Program-made: the position numbers and the translations under genes
Shown: positions 45,010 to 56,929 of the stretch, one piece after another
Position numbering within the stretch: position 1 is the stretch's first letter
How the letters are laid out: every line of letters starts with the position of its first letter
Notes under the pieces: model-generated
Told to the model about the DNA's origin: nothing
The model's database searches: none
The model's input: the letters and a program-made list of their open reading frames with translations, nothing else
Assembly: GCA_037176705.1 (NCBI GenBank)
Contig: CM073886.1
Coordinates: 7,522,001 to 7,586,000 of the forward strand
Reading direction: 5' to 3'
DNA from: Molossus alvarezi
Taxonomy: Eukaryota > Chordata > Mammalia > Chiroptera > Molossidae
Length of the DNA: 64,000 bases

Positions 45010-47230
45010 TTTATAAAAAGATGCTGAATGAACTCCCAAAAGGGTAGACCCAAAGAAATATACGCCAAGAGACATATGCTTAAACTTCTGACAACTAAGA
45101 ACAGAGAACTAAAAAGCTGTCAGAGAAAAGTGACACCTTACCTATGGGTAAAATGAATTTAAATGATTTTAAATCAGAAACCACGGATGTCAGAACAAGG
45201 TGGCTTAATATTTTTTCAAGTATTGAAATAAAATAACTGGCAATCCAAAATTACATGCCAGTGAAAATATCCTTTATGAATGAAAGGCAAACTAAGATGA
45301 AGGAAAACTAAGAGAACTTTTCAGCAACAGACCTCCTCCAATATAACGACGAATGGAAGTTGTCTAAACAGAAAAGACATGATAAAGAATCTTGGAATCC
45401 CAGGAAGAAAAAAAAAACAAGCAAAAAGTAGAGAAAATACCAACACTTTTCCTTTTGAGTTTTCTAAATCACATTTGACAATTGAAAAAAAAAATGGATG
45501 TGGTTTTAAGACATGTAAAGGAAATATTTAAAACAATTATCAATTGAGGTGGGTAAGGAAACAAAATGTAGGTACAGTTTCTACAATTTACCTGAACTGG
45601 TAAATTATGATACCAGTAGACTATGTTAATTTATGTGTATATACTGTAATACCAAGAGCAACTACTAAAAAGCTATACAAGGACATACAAAAATAATGGG
45701 ATTCTAAAATTCTCAAGTAACACCAAGAAAGGCAGGAGAAAAAAAACAAAAACTGAGAAAACAAACAAGAAACCACATATAAATTAGACTTAAGTCCTGT
45801 CATATCAATAATTACATTAAATGTAAACAACCTAAATACACTCACTAAAGGAGATTGGCAGAACAGTTTAAAAAATGTGACTCACCTGGCTGGTGTGGTT
45901 CAGTGGGCTGGAGCGTCATCCATACACCAAAGGTGGCAGGTTTGATTCCCTGTCAGGGCACATCCCCAGGTTGTGGGTTTGAGCCCTAGTCGGGACATAT
46001 GTGGGAGGCAATCAACTCATGTTTCTCTCTCTTAACTCAATTTAAAAATGTGACTCAATTATATATTGCCACAAGACTCTCACTTCAAAATAACAATATA
46101 GGCCGGGTAAAAGTAAAAGGATGGAAAAGATGTATTATATCGACATTAATCAATGGGAAGCAGGAGTGGCGTTATCAATATCAGATAAAGGATACTTCTG
46201 GTCAAAAAAGTTAGCAGAGACAGAGATCAAAGAATTAATCCACAAGTAGACATAACAATCTTAAATGTGTAAGCACCAAACAACAGAGGTGCAAAATATG
46301 TGGAGTAAAAACTGGTTAAACTGAAAGGAGCAATAGACAAATTTACACTTATGGTTGAAATCTTCAGTATTTCTTTTTTAACAATTGATAGAACAACTAG
46401 AAAGAAAATCACCACGGAAATAGATAAACTCAGTAACACCACCCATCAAGAGAATGTAATCAACGTTTATAGAATACTCTTCAACAACACCAGACTACAC
46501 ATTCTTTTTAAGTGCCCATGAACGGATACCAAGATAGAACATATTCTGGGCCATAAAAATAAACCTCAACAAATTTAAAAGAACTAAAACAATACAGAGT
46601 GTGTTCTCCAATCTCAATGGAATGAAACTAGAAACCAACATAATGCTGAAAATTCTAGCCATGCAATGGCAATAAAAGGAAGCGAAAGACATAGAGTTGG
46701 GAAGAGAAGACATAAAATGGTTCCTATTTGGAGATGACATTGATTGTGTACATAGACATTTCCAAGGACTCTTACAAAATCTTAAAACAAAATTATTAGA
46801 ATTAATAAATGAAGTAGAAAGGTTGCAAGATACCAAATAATCATTAAAAAATAAATTGTGTTTCTGTAAATCTGTGGGCACTGAAATTAAAACTACAATA
46901 CCATTAATTTATAACCTGTCAAAAGTAAAATACTTGGGTGCACATTTAATGAAATATGTACAGGGGCTTGTATGTTGAAAACTACAATACTGATGAAAGA
47001 AATCAAAGAATATTTAAATGAATGTAGAGAGATGCCATGTTCATTGATTGAAAGCATGAACATAGTAAAGATTTACAACATAGTAAAGATGTCACTTCTT
47101 CACTAATGGACAGATTTATCACAATTTCTATCAAAACTCTGTACAGGCCTTGTAGCCTGGGAGCAATTTGTATTAAGACAGTTTGTAGATAATAGACAAG
47201 ATTATTCTGAAGTTGATTTTAAAAAGGCAA
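45010..47230 (+). mobile_element. Very old LINE-1 (L1M or HAL1-like) remnant
   Basis: After the end of the previous element, L1-like text continues: ORF1-like (45030-45480), then endonuclease text (CAAGACTCTCACTTCAAAAT, about 46071) and RT text around 46700 (CTATTTGGAGATGACATTG). ORF frames are fully broken. One Ves SINE interrupts it. The divergence suggests an older family than its neighbours. Confidence 0.75.
45885..46040 (+). mobile_element. Ves-type SINE, short copy, in old LINE-1
   Basis: The forward head CCTGGCTGGTGTGGTTCAG, 'AGGTTTGATTCCCTGTCAGG' and a short 3' part are present. TTTAAAAAATGTGACTCA (45867-45884) and TTTAAAAATGTGACTCA (46041-46057) flank it. Confidence 0.93.
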
Positions 47231-47344
47231 GAAAGTACACTGTATGATGTTCACACAAGGATGAAATCTCCTGACGACACATTTCTCAGAATATATCTTA
47301 GCTGTTAAGTGGTGCATGACTGTTAATCAAAATAGGGCAGGCCA

Positions 47345-47690
47345 GAGGTCCTCAAAGTATGGAAACCTGATGCCAGGGGCTCCCTGGGACTCTTGAAGGG
47401 ATCCACAAGGTCAAACTATTTTTATAATCAAACTCAAGTCAAACTTACTTCATACTACCCCGAAAGCCACTTCATAATAATACGGGCACTCAGCATGAAT
47501 CAAGAGAGTGACACCAGACTCTGCCAGTAGTCACTCTGTTCTTCACTGCCACACACTTGCACTAAAAAGAAAAATTCCAGTTTCACTTATAAATGTCCAT
47601 GATGGAATATTGGAAGTTATCAGCTGTATTAAATTCCAAGCCTTGAGACTTGCCCTTTCATTAGTTGTGATGCGATGGAATGTGCGCCCG
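47345..47690 (+). pseudogene. hAT (Charlie-like) transposon and transposase remnant
   Basis: The left part has a hAT-like end 'CAGAGGTCCTCAAAGTATGG' with 'GGATCCACAAGGTCAAACTA'. The right part (about 47565-47670) translates to SLINVHDGILEVISCIKFQA, which resembles the hAT transposase region around 'NVLDEVVKIINFIKSRALN' in Charlie-type elements. Only about 35 residues are recognisable, with the catalytic domain lost. Likely an internally deleted copy. Confidence 0.5.
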
Positions 47691-48750
47691 GAGCCTGCTG
47701 CAGACCAGGTGTGATGGTGGTCCTGAGAGACAGCCCACCCCACACTGAAGAGTGTGCAACATGGCACCCCTCTTTACAGAGGTGTGGGCAGGACTAAGGA
47801 GCCTACAAAAGGTGAGAAGCACCCAGGAAAAGCAACAAAGAAGAGTCATTAACATCCTGAAGCCTGAGGGGGAGGCGGGGAGGGAGAAGCAGGGTCAGCA
47901 GAGCGATCCCCTAGAAGGGGAAGGGCAGCCAGCCAGGAGTGGGGGCAAACCACAGCCCGGCTGGCGGCCAGGAGTAACTTTGTCTTGCTTCCCTCCCTCT
48001 CTGAGCTCTTGCTGTCACCTCCCCCTGCTGCTTCCATCACAGTCAGAGGCTGAGGGATACCTGCTGATTTGACCTGTGGAGGTTGTTACCCTCACTGGGC
48101 ACAGAGCACAAGTGAGGCGCGTGGACTGGAACCAGCACCAATCTCAGTCCCGGTGAAACCCAGTTTGTCTAGACGTTCTCAGGGGAATTATGCTCGAAGC
48201 AAGAAAGGAGACCCAGAGAAAGTAGGTTATAGCGCTGTGACACCCTCCACGTCTTACAGCCGCTCGACCTAACAAGCCTCGGCCAGGGCCCTGCTCCACG
48301 TGCTCACTCAGGGGCCCAAGCCAGTGGCGCTCTGCGCTCTGGTAGGTTCTGAAGGGAACGTGAAGTCTTCTCAGCCTTGAGGGTAGAACTGCGCTTGTGC
48401 TCTTCATGTTGTATCCTGGGGTGGTAAACACCATCTCTACTCGTATGTCATTGGTTATCTCTTTTCTACTGTTAGTTCCCTACTCTACTTGAGATTCCTT
48501 CCTCTCTTTTGGTTAGCTTACCTAACACTAAATTTCTGTTCATTTACTGTTCAAAAATTGCAGCTATCTCTTTTGTTCTTACCTTACCTTTATTTAGAAT
48601 CTCTCATCCCATTAGTCACACTACTATTAAAGTATGTTCTTATGAAAAGATAGGTCAGTTATCTTTTTGAGAGGACTTCTAAGGTCAACTTTTAAAGAAA
48701 CTCTTTTTTTCCCCTTGATATATATTTCTCTACATAAAAAAAAAAAAAAG
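47691..48750. other. Unclassified sequence
   Basis: The part at 47690-48150 is GC-richer, with 'TTTACAGAGGTGTGGGCAGG' and 'CCTGCTGATTTGACCTGTGG', and reads like an old LTR or other dispersed repeat, but I cannot name the family. The part at 48440-48750 is AT-rich with nothing seen. Confidence 0.4.
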
Positions 48751-48754
48751 AAAA

Positions 48755-48870
48755 CATTGAGAATCAGAGAGGGGAGTGACCTACCCAGGGTCACACAGGA
48801 CTTGACTCCGATTTCCTCTCTATGTCCATAGCTATTTCCTTCTTCCTACACCACCTCCCTCTCTGTATTC
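48755..48870 (-). repeat. MIR remnant
   Basis: 'CAGAGAGGGGAGTGACCTAC' and 'CCAGGGTCACACAGG' are the reversed MIR core. Confidence 0.7.
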
Positions 48871-50265
48871 TCTTCCTTTGATACCCTCTGCCTGGCTTTC
48901 CTTTCATCTTGTGCAGTTCAGCTCTTCATGGAAGAAGCCAACACTTTGGTGAGAATCATTAATTTTCAGAAGATTGTATTTCAGTACAAAGATAATTGCT
49001 AAAAATAGATGCAGTGCCTGCAAAACAGTGAAAATCAACGGATTTTGTGGCCGCGCCCTCCAGAGGCAGGGAGTTGTGCTGGGCATGTAAGTGCTTCTGC
49101 AGCTGTGAGGAATTTCCGGCGGGTGGGCGGCAATGCAGCGACCGTGCCTTCTCAGAGGCAGCCCTTGGCTCACAGCTGGGCGGTGGGTACGGATGCCTGC
49201 AGATGCCCAGGTGGGCCCGCGTTTTACCAAGAAGGGAACGTGTATCATTTCCAATGAACGCAGGCGTGGAGTAGGGCGAGGTGTTCTGGGGACCTCGTAC
49301 CTGGGATTATTGGCATTTCAAAAGTCCACAGATTCGCCGTCTGCATAGGAACCCTTCCAAGAATGCTGGTGATATGCTTTAACATCTGGAGGAGACATCC
49401 CAATGAGCACAGGGTCAAAGTTGAAAAGAAACAGCAGTAGGTTATAAGTGGGGGCAGTTCCTGTTTCCGCTGCTCCACTTTGGCCCCTAGAGGAAGCCGG
49501 TTCTGCTAGTGCTTCTGCTTGCAAAACAGTGTGGGGAGGAAGATATGTGCTTGGGTTCCATGCCCTCGCCCACTTCCAGGCTTGGTTTACCTCCTCTTTG
49601 GGCATATCAGTGGGCACGCTGACACCCTTCCCTCCTCTCTTTGTCTGTCTGTGCCTTTCTCCCTGGCTCCCTCAGTTTCTCTTTCTGTCTCTCTCCCTGC
49701 CTTCCCTTGACCCTCTCCTTTCCTATCTTGGACCTATCTGCCCCAAGGTACCAGTCGGTATGCCTTCCCCTATGTGGAGACCAGTCCACTCGTGTGTTTT
49801 AGCTTTGCAGTCTAGGACACTGGGTAAATCTGGATCACGCAGATCTGCAAGGGCAGATTTGTAGGGCAGTCCTTTGATGGCCTCTGTCTCCGCTTTGCAA
49901 GTGAAACAAATTCTGCTCTCAATCCTCTGTCGGGTCCTTGTATCTTTTCCTCAAATTGGGTATAATTTCCATGGGCATAACGGACATTTCTGAATTTTTA
50001 GCACATGGAGGTTTGCCTTAAAAACTCTGCAAAAGGACAAGCACTAGAAAAAAAAGCAATGTGGAAAAACACGTTATTGGTGGGGCCCCTAAGGCCAAGG
50101 TCGGCTCTTGGAGGCAGAAGGTTAGTATGGTTGCATCTCAGTGGCTTTTAATCTGAGTGCCAGCACCTTATTCTGGAGTCACAGGTGATTTCAACAGGTG
50201 TGGGTCATATATTTGTAGTTTCAGCAGAACTTAGACTGATGCCCTCAGTCTCAAGACCTGGGGTT
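48871..50265. other. Unclassified sequence with a CpG-rich patch
   Basis: At 49045-49290 there are about 14 CpG in 245 bases, well above the rest of the window. Overlapping short frames occur on both strands, none recognisable. A pyrimidine-rich stretch lies at 49620-49730. Confidence 0.4.
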
Positions 50266-50281
50266 AGAAAGAGCAGCTTCA

Positions 50282-50531
50282 GCCCTGGCCGGTTTGGCTC
50301 AGCGGTTAGAGCGTCGGCCTGCGGTCCAGAGAGACCCGGGTTCGGTTCCCGCTAAGGGCATGTACCTCGGTTGCAGTTTGTCCCCGGCCCTGGTTGGTCG
50401 TGCGGGTGGCAGCCACTCGATGTGTCCCTTTCACATCGATGTTTCTCTCTCTCTCTCTCCCTCCTGCTCTACCTGAACAAAGAATGAAAAAGTGTCCTCG
50501 GGTGAGGATAAAAAAAAAAAAAAAAAAAAAA
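50282..50531 (+). mobile_element. Young Ves SINE with perfect duplication
   Basis: This is the best-preserved SINE here. Its tRNA-like head has an A-box-like TGGCTCAGCGG (from 50295) and a B box GGTTCGGTTCC (50339-50349). The body ends in GTCCTCGGGTGAGGATA and an A-run of about 22. AGAAAGAGCAGCTTCA is repeated exactly at 50266-50281 and 50532-50547. The intact internal RNA polymerase III boxes and the perfect duplication indicate recent insertion. Confidence 0.97.
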
Positions 50532-50547
50532 AGAAAGAGCAGCTTCA

Positions 50548-51970
50548 TTCTAAGGAGTCAAGAAGACTTTCCCAGGAATAAAACAAACAAAACTTTCTGT
50601 CTTGATTGGAGATGTTTATACCTGTCTTGGGTTGGCCAAGGGTTTCTCAGTCCTTAGATGACTGAGCTGGGAAAGCCGAGGTCTTCTCAGAGCTGGGACA
50701 CTTGCTCCACACAGACATCTCCCTCCGCAGCCACGGGACAGGAGGCTGAGCAAGGACCGTGTGGGTGCATTCTGTGCGCCTGCTCCATGCCTCGTCCGCC
50801 TCTAGCTTCAGCTTCAGCACTGGACGGCAGTTCCCATGGACACTGCAACACTGCCTCAAATACCTGCTGTTTAACTCCACTCCCGCGCTTCAGAGTGTTT
50901 TTCTGAAGTCACAGAACAGCCTGAAGGAGCAGGGAAGTGAAACCCCAAGATGAGCCCCAATGGATTGGGGGAGGGGGCCAGTGAATGAAGACCCTCCCCC
51001 TGTCCTTCAGTGGGATAATTCTGAGGTGCTGTTCCTCAGTCACCGCAAGGTGGAGCCCCAGTTACCCACAGCCCTGCCCAGCTCAGAGCTGCTCTCCAGC
51101 TCCAGTTACCTCCCGGCCTCGCTCCCAGCAGCCCTCACTGCTGCGCCCCGGGTTCCATCCCAAACAAGCTCTTACACCCACATCCTGGATACTGCTTCTG
51201 GGGGAAGCCAGATTAAGATACTGGATGGTCCTGTGTGTGCCGACTGTTTGGAGTGCTGAGTGTTGGTAAATGGAAATCTAGTAGATTTTTTTTTTCTCTC
51301 CTTATCTGGTTCCTCATCCAGAGTTAAGCAACTATGAGAGTCAAGTTCATAGGAAGTAAGAAATAGGTGGTAGAAGGGATTTTTAATGCTACCTTCGAGT
51401 AGCTTAAAAAGTAGGCAAGGCAAAATTTGGGGTAAAAGCATGTGATGGAGGTTAAAAATAATGACGCCATATTTACTGTTTAAATTCATACTTTTTTGAA
51501 TATATTAGAATATTTTTCTTTATTTTCATTAATTATTGTTATTTTTTCTGTAAGATGGATATTCCATAAGTTATTTAACAAATCATGTTGATAAATAGTC
51601 AGGTCAAACCCTATTTTTAACTACTGTAAAAAATGCTACAATATGCATATGAAAAATATCCAATCTAGTATAAGGTGTAGCAAGTTGAAAGAACAATGTC
51701 ATTTTTTTAGACATTTTTCTCATAAACATGGAAAGGTCTGGGGGCACCTCGTGTGTGCAGTGTTCGCAGGGACACTTGAGGTTGGCAGTGCAAACCGGAC
51801 AGTGTTTTGAAGGGCACTTGAACGCTTTTGACCACAGTTGCAGCATTTCAAGAAAAGTTGTCTTGCAAATATGTGTACGTGTGGCCCCGAACATCATGGT
51901 TCACACATCCCAGTCTATGCAGGAAGAAGAGTAAACCAGCCACGAGGGAGCAGTAAATAAACCAAGACTC
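50548..51970. other. Unclassified sequence
   Basis: The part at 50650-51260 is GC-richer and holds overlapping frames (50960-51259 and 50985-51269, +) without recognisable domains. The part at 51280-51720 is AT-rich. No exon is supported. Confidence 0.45.
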
Positions 51971-51975
51971 CTTCT

Positions 51976-52190
51976 TGGCCTGGCTGGTGTGGCTCAGTGG
52001 ACCGGGCACCATCCCATGGACTGAGAGGTCTGGTCAGGTTCCCAGTCAGGGCACATGCGCAGGTTGTGGGTTCGATCCCCAGTGGGGGCGTGCAGGAGGC
52101 AGCGGATTAATGTTTCTCGCATAGATGTTTCTACCTCTCTCTCCCCTCCTCTCTCTCTCAAAGTTCAATAACAACATTTAAAAAAGAACA
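51976..52190 (+). mobile_element. Ves-type SINE, older subtype
   Basis: The forward head TGGCCTGGCTGGTGTGGCTC, 'CAGTCAGGGCACATGCGCAG', 'GTTCGATCCCCAGTGGGGGC' and a CT-rich 3' block are clear. Confidence 0.93.
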
Positions 52191-52789
52191 GAAAACTTCC
52201 TAAATCTAATCCTGTCATTGTTGCAGAAGGAATAGATACAGGGACCCCAGAACGTAAACTGTGGAAATCATTCAGTGAGGGAGAAAGTGATTCCATGCTG
52301 GTGTGAACGGGTGAAGAGAGATGGAGGAGCCACGGATGGCACACAGCAGGGTGGGGACTGTTGGGTGGGCCCCTCTCCCCTGCTGCAGGACAGGGACACA
52401 GCACTCAGTCCTGTGTCGGAGGCAGTTGGAGTAATAACCCAGGGCGGAGCTCTGTGAGGTGGTGAGCTGATGACGGGACAGCAGGGTGCTGGCTGGCCCA
52501 ACAGGCCCAGAAGAGCCATGGAGAGCAGCACCGTCAGCACAGAACCCGATTTACTCCCAGGGGAGCGGCAAACAGGGAAGTGACCTGAGGTGTCTGACCC
52601 GAAGATCCTCCCCACAATCCACTGGCGAGGGGAGGTACACACTAGGATTTAGGGTGTGGCCTCCAACCCCATCTGTCTCCCCTGGCTCATCACAGCCGAG
52701 GCATCTGATTGCTCCAGAGGAATATGAGTTTATGAGAAAACATAGCATGACACCCAATTAAATAATCTATGCCACAAGAAGCTGGATTA
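52191..52789. other. Unclassified sequence
   Basis: Nothing recognised; possibly the 5' part of the L1/HAL1 remnant that follows, but without a diagnostic motif. Confidence 0.4.
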
Positions 52790-53160
52790 CACAGAATTTT
52801 TAAAAATTAAAATAAGGGAAATGAATATTCTGAGAGAAAGAAGCAAAGATCATAGGGACACAAAATAGGAAGAAATTTTGCAGGAACATTTGGTGATTTG
52901 GGACGTGAAAAATATATTACAAAAAATGAAGAATGTATTGTCAATGGATAAGCCGGGCAGCAGAATGAATGCAGCTAAAGAACAAATTAATGAACTGAAG
53001 GATTCAGTCAATGAATTCTCCCAGAAAGTGGTTGCGGAGGGATAAATCTTTGGAAGAAAAGAGAAAAGTTAAGAATTAGAATTCCAGTCGGCGTCTCAGA
53101 GGAAGAAAGAGAATAAATGGAGAGAAGGCAGTAATTTGCCAGGATTAAAATAATAAATGG
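52790..53160 (+). mobile_element. HAL1 or L1M ORF1 remnant
   Basis: A-rich coding-like text includes 'GCTAAAGAACAAATTAATGA', 'TGAACTGAAGGATTCAGTC' and 'TTAGAATTCCAGTCGGCGTC' followed by GAAGAAAGAGAG. This order matches L1/HAL1 ORF1 around the coiled coil and the following VPEGE region. Confidence 0.55.
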
Positions 53161-53696
53161 TGGCTGGGCAAACAGTAGGGACCTCCAGGGCCCCAGGTTC
53201 CTGGGCTGTCACCAAGAGACTCTAATCCAGAGTGGCACACCAGCCCACAGTGGGATTCCTGAATATTCAAACATAGTAATTTATTATTATTTATTTACAA
53301 GAAACAGATTGTCGTTTGACCTTCCTATTCCTGTAGGTCTAGTTCTGAACTATTGTTGTGATAGTTTTCAGCACAGAGGAAGAATGCAAAATGTGTAGCA
53401 ATTTCCAGTTCAATGCCTCCGGGTCAGATTTTGATGAACAAAGGGATGCAAATGAGATGCAAGACCCTTGTTAAGCATAATTCCTCTAGATCACCCCGTT
53501 CAAACCCCAAGCATCTGGGCAGCAGCTGCAGATCTTAACTCTTTGGTTCCCCTGATGTTCTTTTCTTCTTTGCTCTTTGCTTGTCCCAATTTTGCCACAT
53601 TTTCTTTTTCTTATTACCTGGCTTGTTTCTTCTTTCTATATTCTTCTCTTTCACCATTGCTACTTCCTCCTCTTCTTCATGATTTCTAAAGTTATC
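53161..53696. other. Unclassified sequence
   Basis: Nothing recognised. The 73-codon frame at 53468-53689 is hydrophobic and aromatic-rich but lies in pyrimidine-rich DNA and is likely chance. Confidence 0.4.
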
Positions 53697-54060
53697 CCTT
53701 GATTCATCCATCCATTCAACAATTATTTTGAGCTGCTATCATATCCCAGTATCGAAGGCACTGGGGACACAGTGCACAAGACAGAACAAAGGACCTTGAG
53801 CCCAGTCCAGTGAGGACAGATAATGTGCAAGGCAATGAACAACAATAGAAGAGGAATGCAGTGAAGATAATAGTGTGCTCGCGTGTGAAGCAGGGATGTT
53901 TTAGGTGGGGAGGGGGGTGTCAGGGGAAGTTTTTCTGTGGAGTGACACTTGAATTGAGATCAGAATGATGAGGAGGTATCAGCTCTGTGAGTTCTGGTGG
54001 AAATGCATTCTAAGCAGAATAAAGAGCACGTGCAAATGTCCTGAGGTTGAAATGATAATT
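53697..54060 (-). repeat. L2 remnant
   Basis: Reversed L2 text runs from 'CATCCATTCAACAATTATTT' and 'GGCACTGGGGACACAGTG' through 'GTGACACTTGAATTGAGATC' and 'GCATTCTAAGCAGAATAAAG' to 'CAAATGTCCTGAGG'. This is one of the longest L2 pieces here. Confidence 0.8.
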
Positions 54061-55165
54061 CTTCTACCTTCTTTTTTGCTCATCTCTTATTCCTAGTAAA
54101 TTCCAGAATAAATGTCTAGACATTTATTATGTAAGAACCATGTCCTCACAGTCTTAGTTCCTGTGACTGAGTGTCTGCTCCCATTACTTGCTTGAGAATG
54201 TACTCTTGGTGGCCACCAATGTCATCCTAGGTGGGACAGTAGTCTGAGAATAAAGAGAAAGAAATGGAGAGAATGTTAGCCCTTAGGTCCCTTTGTCCAG
54301 CAACTAGACATCTGTGTGAGGGGAGGTCTTTGTTAGGGTAGAATAAACCTCTGGTAAAATGAAAGCTCTCTTCGACCCCTCGAAGTTGGGTTGAGTGCCC
54401 ATCCATCTGTGTTTCTAGCCCTGGTCTTAGCTGTTTCCTTTTTCCGTTACCTGTTATGGCACCACACACAGCTCCTTTTTTTTTTTTTTTAAATTTTTTT
54501 TAAATTTTCACAGGGTTCCTTATTTTTCATTATTCAGACTGTGACAGATTGAATTATATTCTATATTCTCTAAATTCTCATCTATATGTTATAGTATTAT
54601 TCATCCATTTGTCATAGCTACTTGGTGGGTGAAGAGCTTTTTCCTGCTTCTTGATCTTGTTACTCTGGCCATTGGGATGGGGGACACAATGCGGGCAGAC
54701 TTGGAATGTGCCTGTGCATCTGGGATGGCCCTCTTGCATTCCTGTTGTTACTACAGGGCAACAATGCCCTAGGAATCTAGTTCATCCCAGAACAAGAGAC
54801 AAATTCAGCACACCTGAATCCAACCCAGCCTACACCAGTCAAAAACCACTTGAGCAAGACCCAAATATAATAGCATAAATATAACCCAGTAAATAGTCAT
54901 TGAATACATGCATCTTGCTTATGTCATAATCATTTATTTGCCTTGAGCTCTTTAGGGCAAGGTCATTAACACTCCCGCACACCAAGGGCCATCTGTGAGC
55001 CTTGGAAGTAGTGAGCATTTGGAATACGTTTGGACTGTGCCTGAGCCTTCCTCGGGAGTCTCTCCAGTAGCCTTAGCTTTCATATATTGGTCATTCAGCC
55101 AAGTGTCAGGCGGATTCTTTTTGAATTCCTATGAATTTCAGAGTTTGATCCACTGGGTCCTAATT
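54061..55165. other. Unclassified sequence
   Basis: No gene or named repeat. A T-run sits at 54477-54510. Confidence 0.45.
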
Positions 55166-55173
55166 CTATGGCC

Positions 55174-55482
55174 TTCCTTCCTTCCTTCCTTCCTTCCTTC
55201 CTTCCTTCCTTCCTTCCTTCCTTCCTTCCTTCCTTCCTTCCTTTCTTTCTTTCTTTCTTTTTCTTTCTTTCTTTCTTTCCTCACCCAAGGACATTTTTCC
55301 ATTTTTTGTTCAGATAGAATGAGGAGGGAGAGAGAGAGAAACATCGACGAGAAAGGGACACATCGAGTTGTTGCCACCTGCATGACCCAACCAGGGCCAG
55401 GGACAAACTGCAACCGAGGTACATGCCCTAGGTGGGAACCAAACCTGGGTCTCTCTGGACCGCTGAGCCAAGCCGGCCAGGG
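55174..55482 (-). mobile_element. Ves-type SINE with expanded TTCC/TTTC tail
   Basis: The reversed copy starts with a TTCC then TTTC microsatellite (55174-55280) where its A tail would be. It continues with 'CTCACCCAAGGACATTTTTC' and ends with 'GCCAAGCCGGCCAGGG'. About 20 bases of the tRNA-like head are deleted near 55460 (CTGGACCGCTGAGCC). CTATGGCC repeats at 55166-55173 and 55483-55490. Confidence 0.93.
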
Positions 55483-55490
55483 CTATGGCC

Positions 55491-56929
55491 CCTTTCTGAT
55501 TGCCATGCATTCCGAAGTGTCTTCTGTGCTTTGGCCATCAGTAAGGGCTACGGTGCTAGACAGCCTCCATGCTACTAGGTACCCAGGATATGCTGCAGGA
55601 TAATAAGGGTCTGCGTGGTGATGAGGAGCAATTTGATCTGTACTCATCAGGGAGGATGAGGTGGACAGACACATCCCCACTTATCAATGACAACAGTAAT
55701 GCTACCTGATTTACAGGTCCCCTGTAAATTAAAGCGTCTGTGACAGACTTTCTTTTGTCTGAGTGTCTTGGGTCCAGCTGGAGGACTTAAAGGAGGAATT
55801 GATTCACACTGGCTTTGCTGGGCAGACACAGCTCTGGGTGATGATCCTCAAGAAGGATGTCTGTCTAGAGAAAGCTACGCTCTGCCTGCGTGAGGTAGCA
55901 GCGCTTTGTTTTTCTGTCCAACATCTTTTCTCTTTTCTCTGCTTTTTCCTTGGGAAAGCCACCTTCTCCTACTGGATACTGTATTCGTTGGGCTGTCAAA
56001 TATGGCTCTTGGTTTACTTTGGATTTCCACCCATACAGATCCTGGGTAAAAAACTGAAGTGAGGTAGTTTATTTGGGAGGTGATTTTAGATAGCACAGTA
56101 AGAAAGGGGAGTAGTGAGAATAGAAAAGGGACACGAGCCATTATAAGGTGCGCTAATGTGTGGATCACCACTGTGGGTGGTGAGGACCAACATAGCTTGC
56201 GAAACCTCTGCAAAACCAGCTGCACATCCATCTCTGACCTTCATCTCTGGTGTCTGAGAAGAGTCTGGACTTTGACATGAGAAGCTGTTTGTGTGCTGCC
56301 AGCAACCTACCAAAATTAGAGGCGAGCAGGTGAGCAGGAAGATGTGGGACATGCACAGTAGCTTCTTAGTGCCATTCCCTCTGCTGGCCACAGGGTGGGC
56401 ACAGCCCAGGCTGATCTAATCCGATGCCCCCTTTCTGGATGGATTCGAGTAACATGGGGGATGGAAAACGGTGAATCTATTTATGTCTGTGGTGGGTCTA
56501 GAAGAGACTGCTCACTAGTATTTGCCCCAATGGTTTCAGTTCACATTCTCTCCGTTTTTCAGTTTTCCCTTCAGTTCTCTGAGCTTCTCTACAAATCCCT
56601 CCAATCAATTCCCTTCTGTTGAGTTAGCTAGAGCCGATCTCTGCAGATTGCACACAGACGTGCTGGGTCTACATCACAGGAGGCTGTCGGAGGAGTGGTG
56701 TTTCACACGTAGGACACGCTTCAGACTGTCGGCAGGAAGTCAGGTCTTGCAGCGTGTAACAAATCTACCTCAGGAAACCCACGTGTATTCTGGCTTTCAG
56801 TCTCTGAGGGGCCACCTGGGAACATCAGGGTTTGGTTATGGACCTTGCAGCAACTCAGTCCCTTGCTTAGGAGCACACAGAGCATCTCCTCACAGTCCCC
56901 CAGTGTGACCGATTAGAGGATACTTTCCA
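55491..56929. other. Unclassified sequence
   Basis: No exon or repeat family recognised. Frames at 55763-56062 and 56522-56908 match no family I know. Confidence 0.45.

Larger units (their letters stand above)
38983..45010 (+). mobile_element. Old LINE-1, 5' region to 3' end, internal deletion
   Basis: The element starts near 38983 (GGATCCAAGTTGGTGGAGTA) and ends near 45010 after a 3' UTR of L1MA type. The 5' region runs to about 40264 and contains diverged tandem units. A short ORF1 piece (about 40265-40306) then joins directly to ORF2 endonuclease text. Three Ves SINEs (42487, 42880, 43671) and an A-run (about 42041-42072) interrupt ORF2. It has numerous stops and is dead. Confidence 0.9.

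Noticed and set aside
50282..50360. tRNA-like sequence with A and B boxes
   Set aside because: It is the head of a Ves SINE with body, A tail and target duplication, not a tRNA gene. The same applies to the other SINE heads in the window.
54995..55603. 202-codon open frame with a Ser/Phe/Leu repeat
   Set aside because: The repeat is the translation of a TTCC/TTTC microsatellite and a SINE.
55890..55905. let-7-like TGAGGTAGCAG string
   Set aside because: Only the first eight bases match and no hairpin partner is seen nearby.
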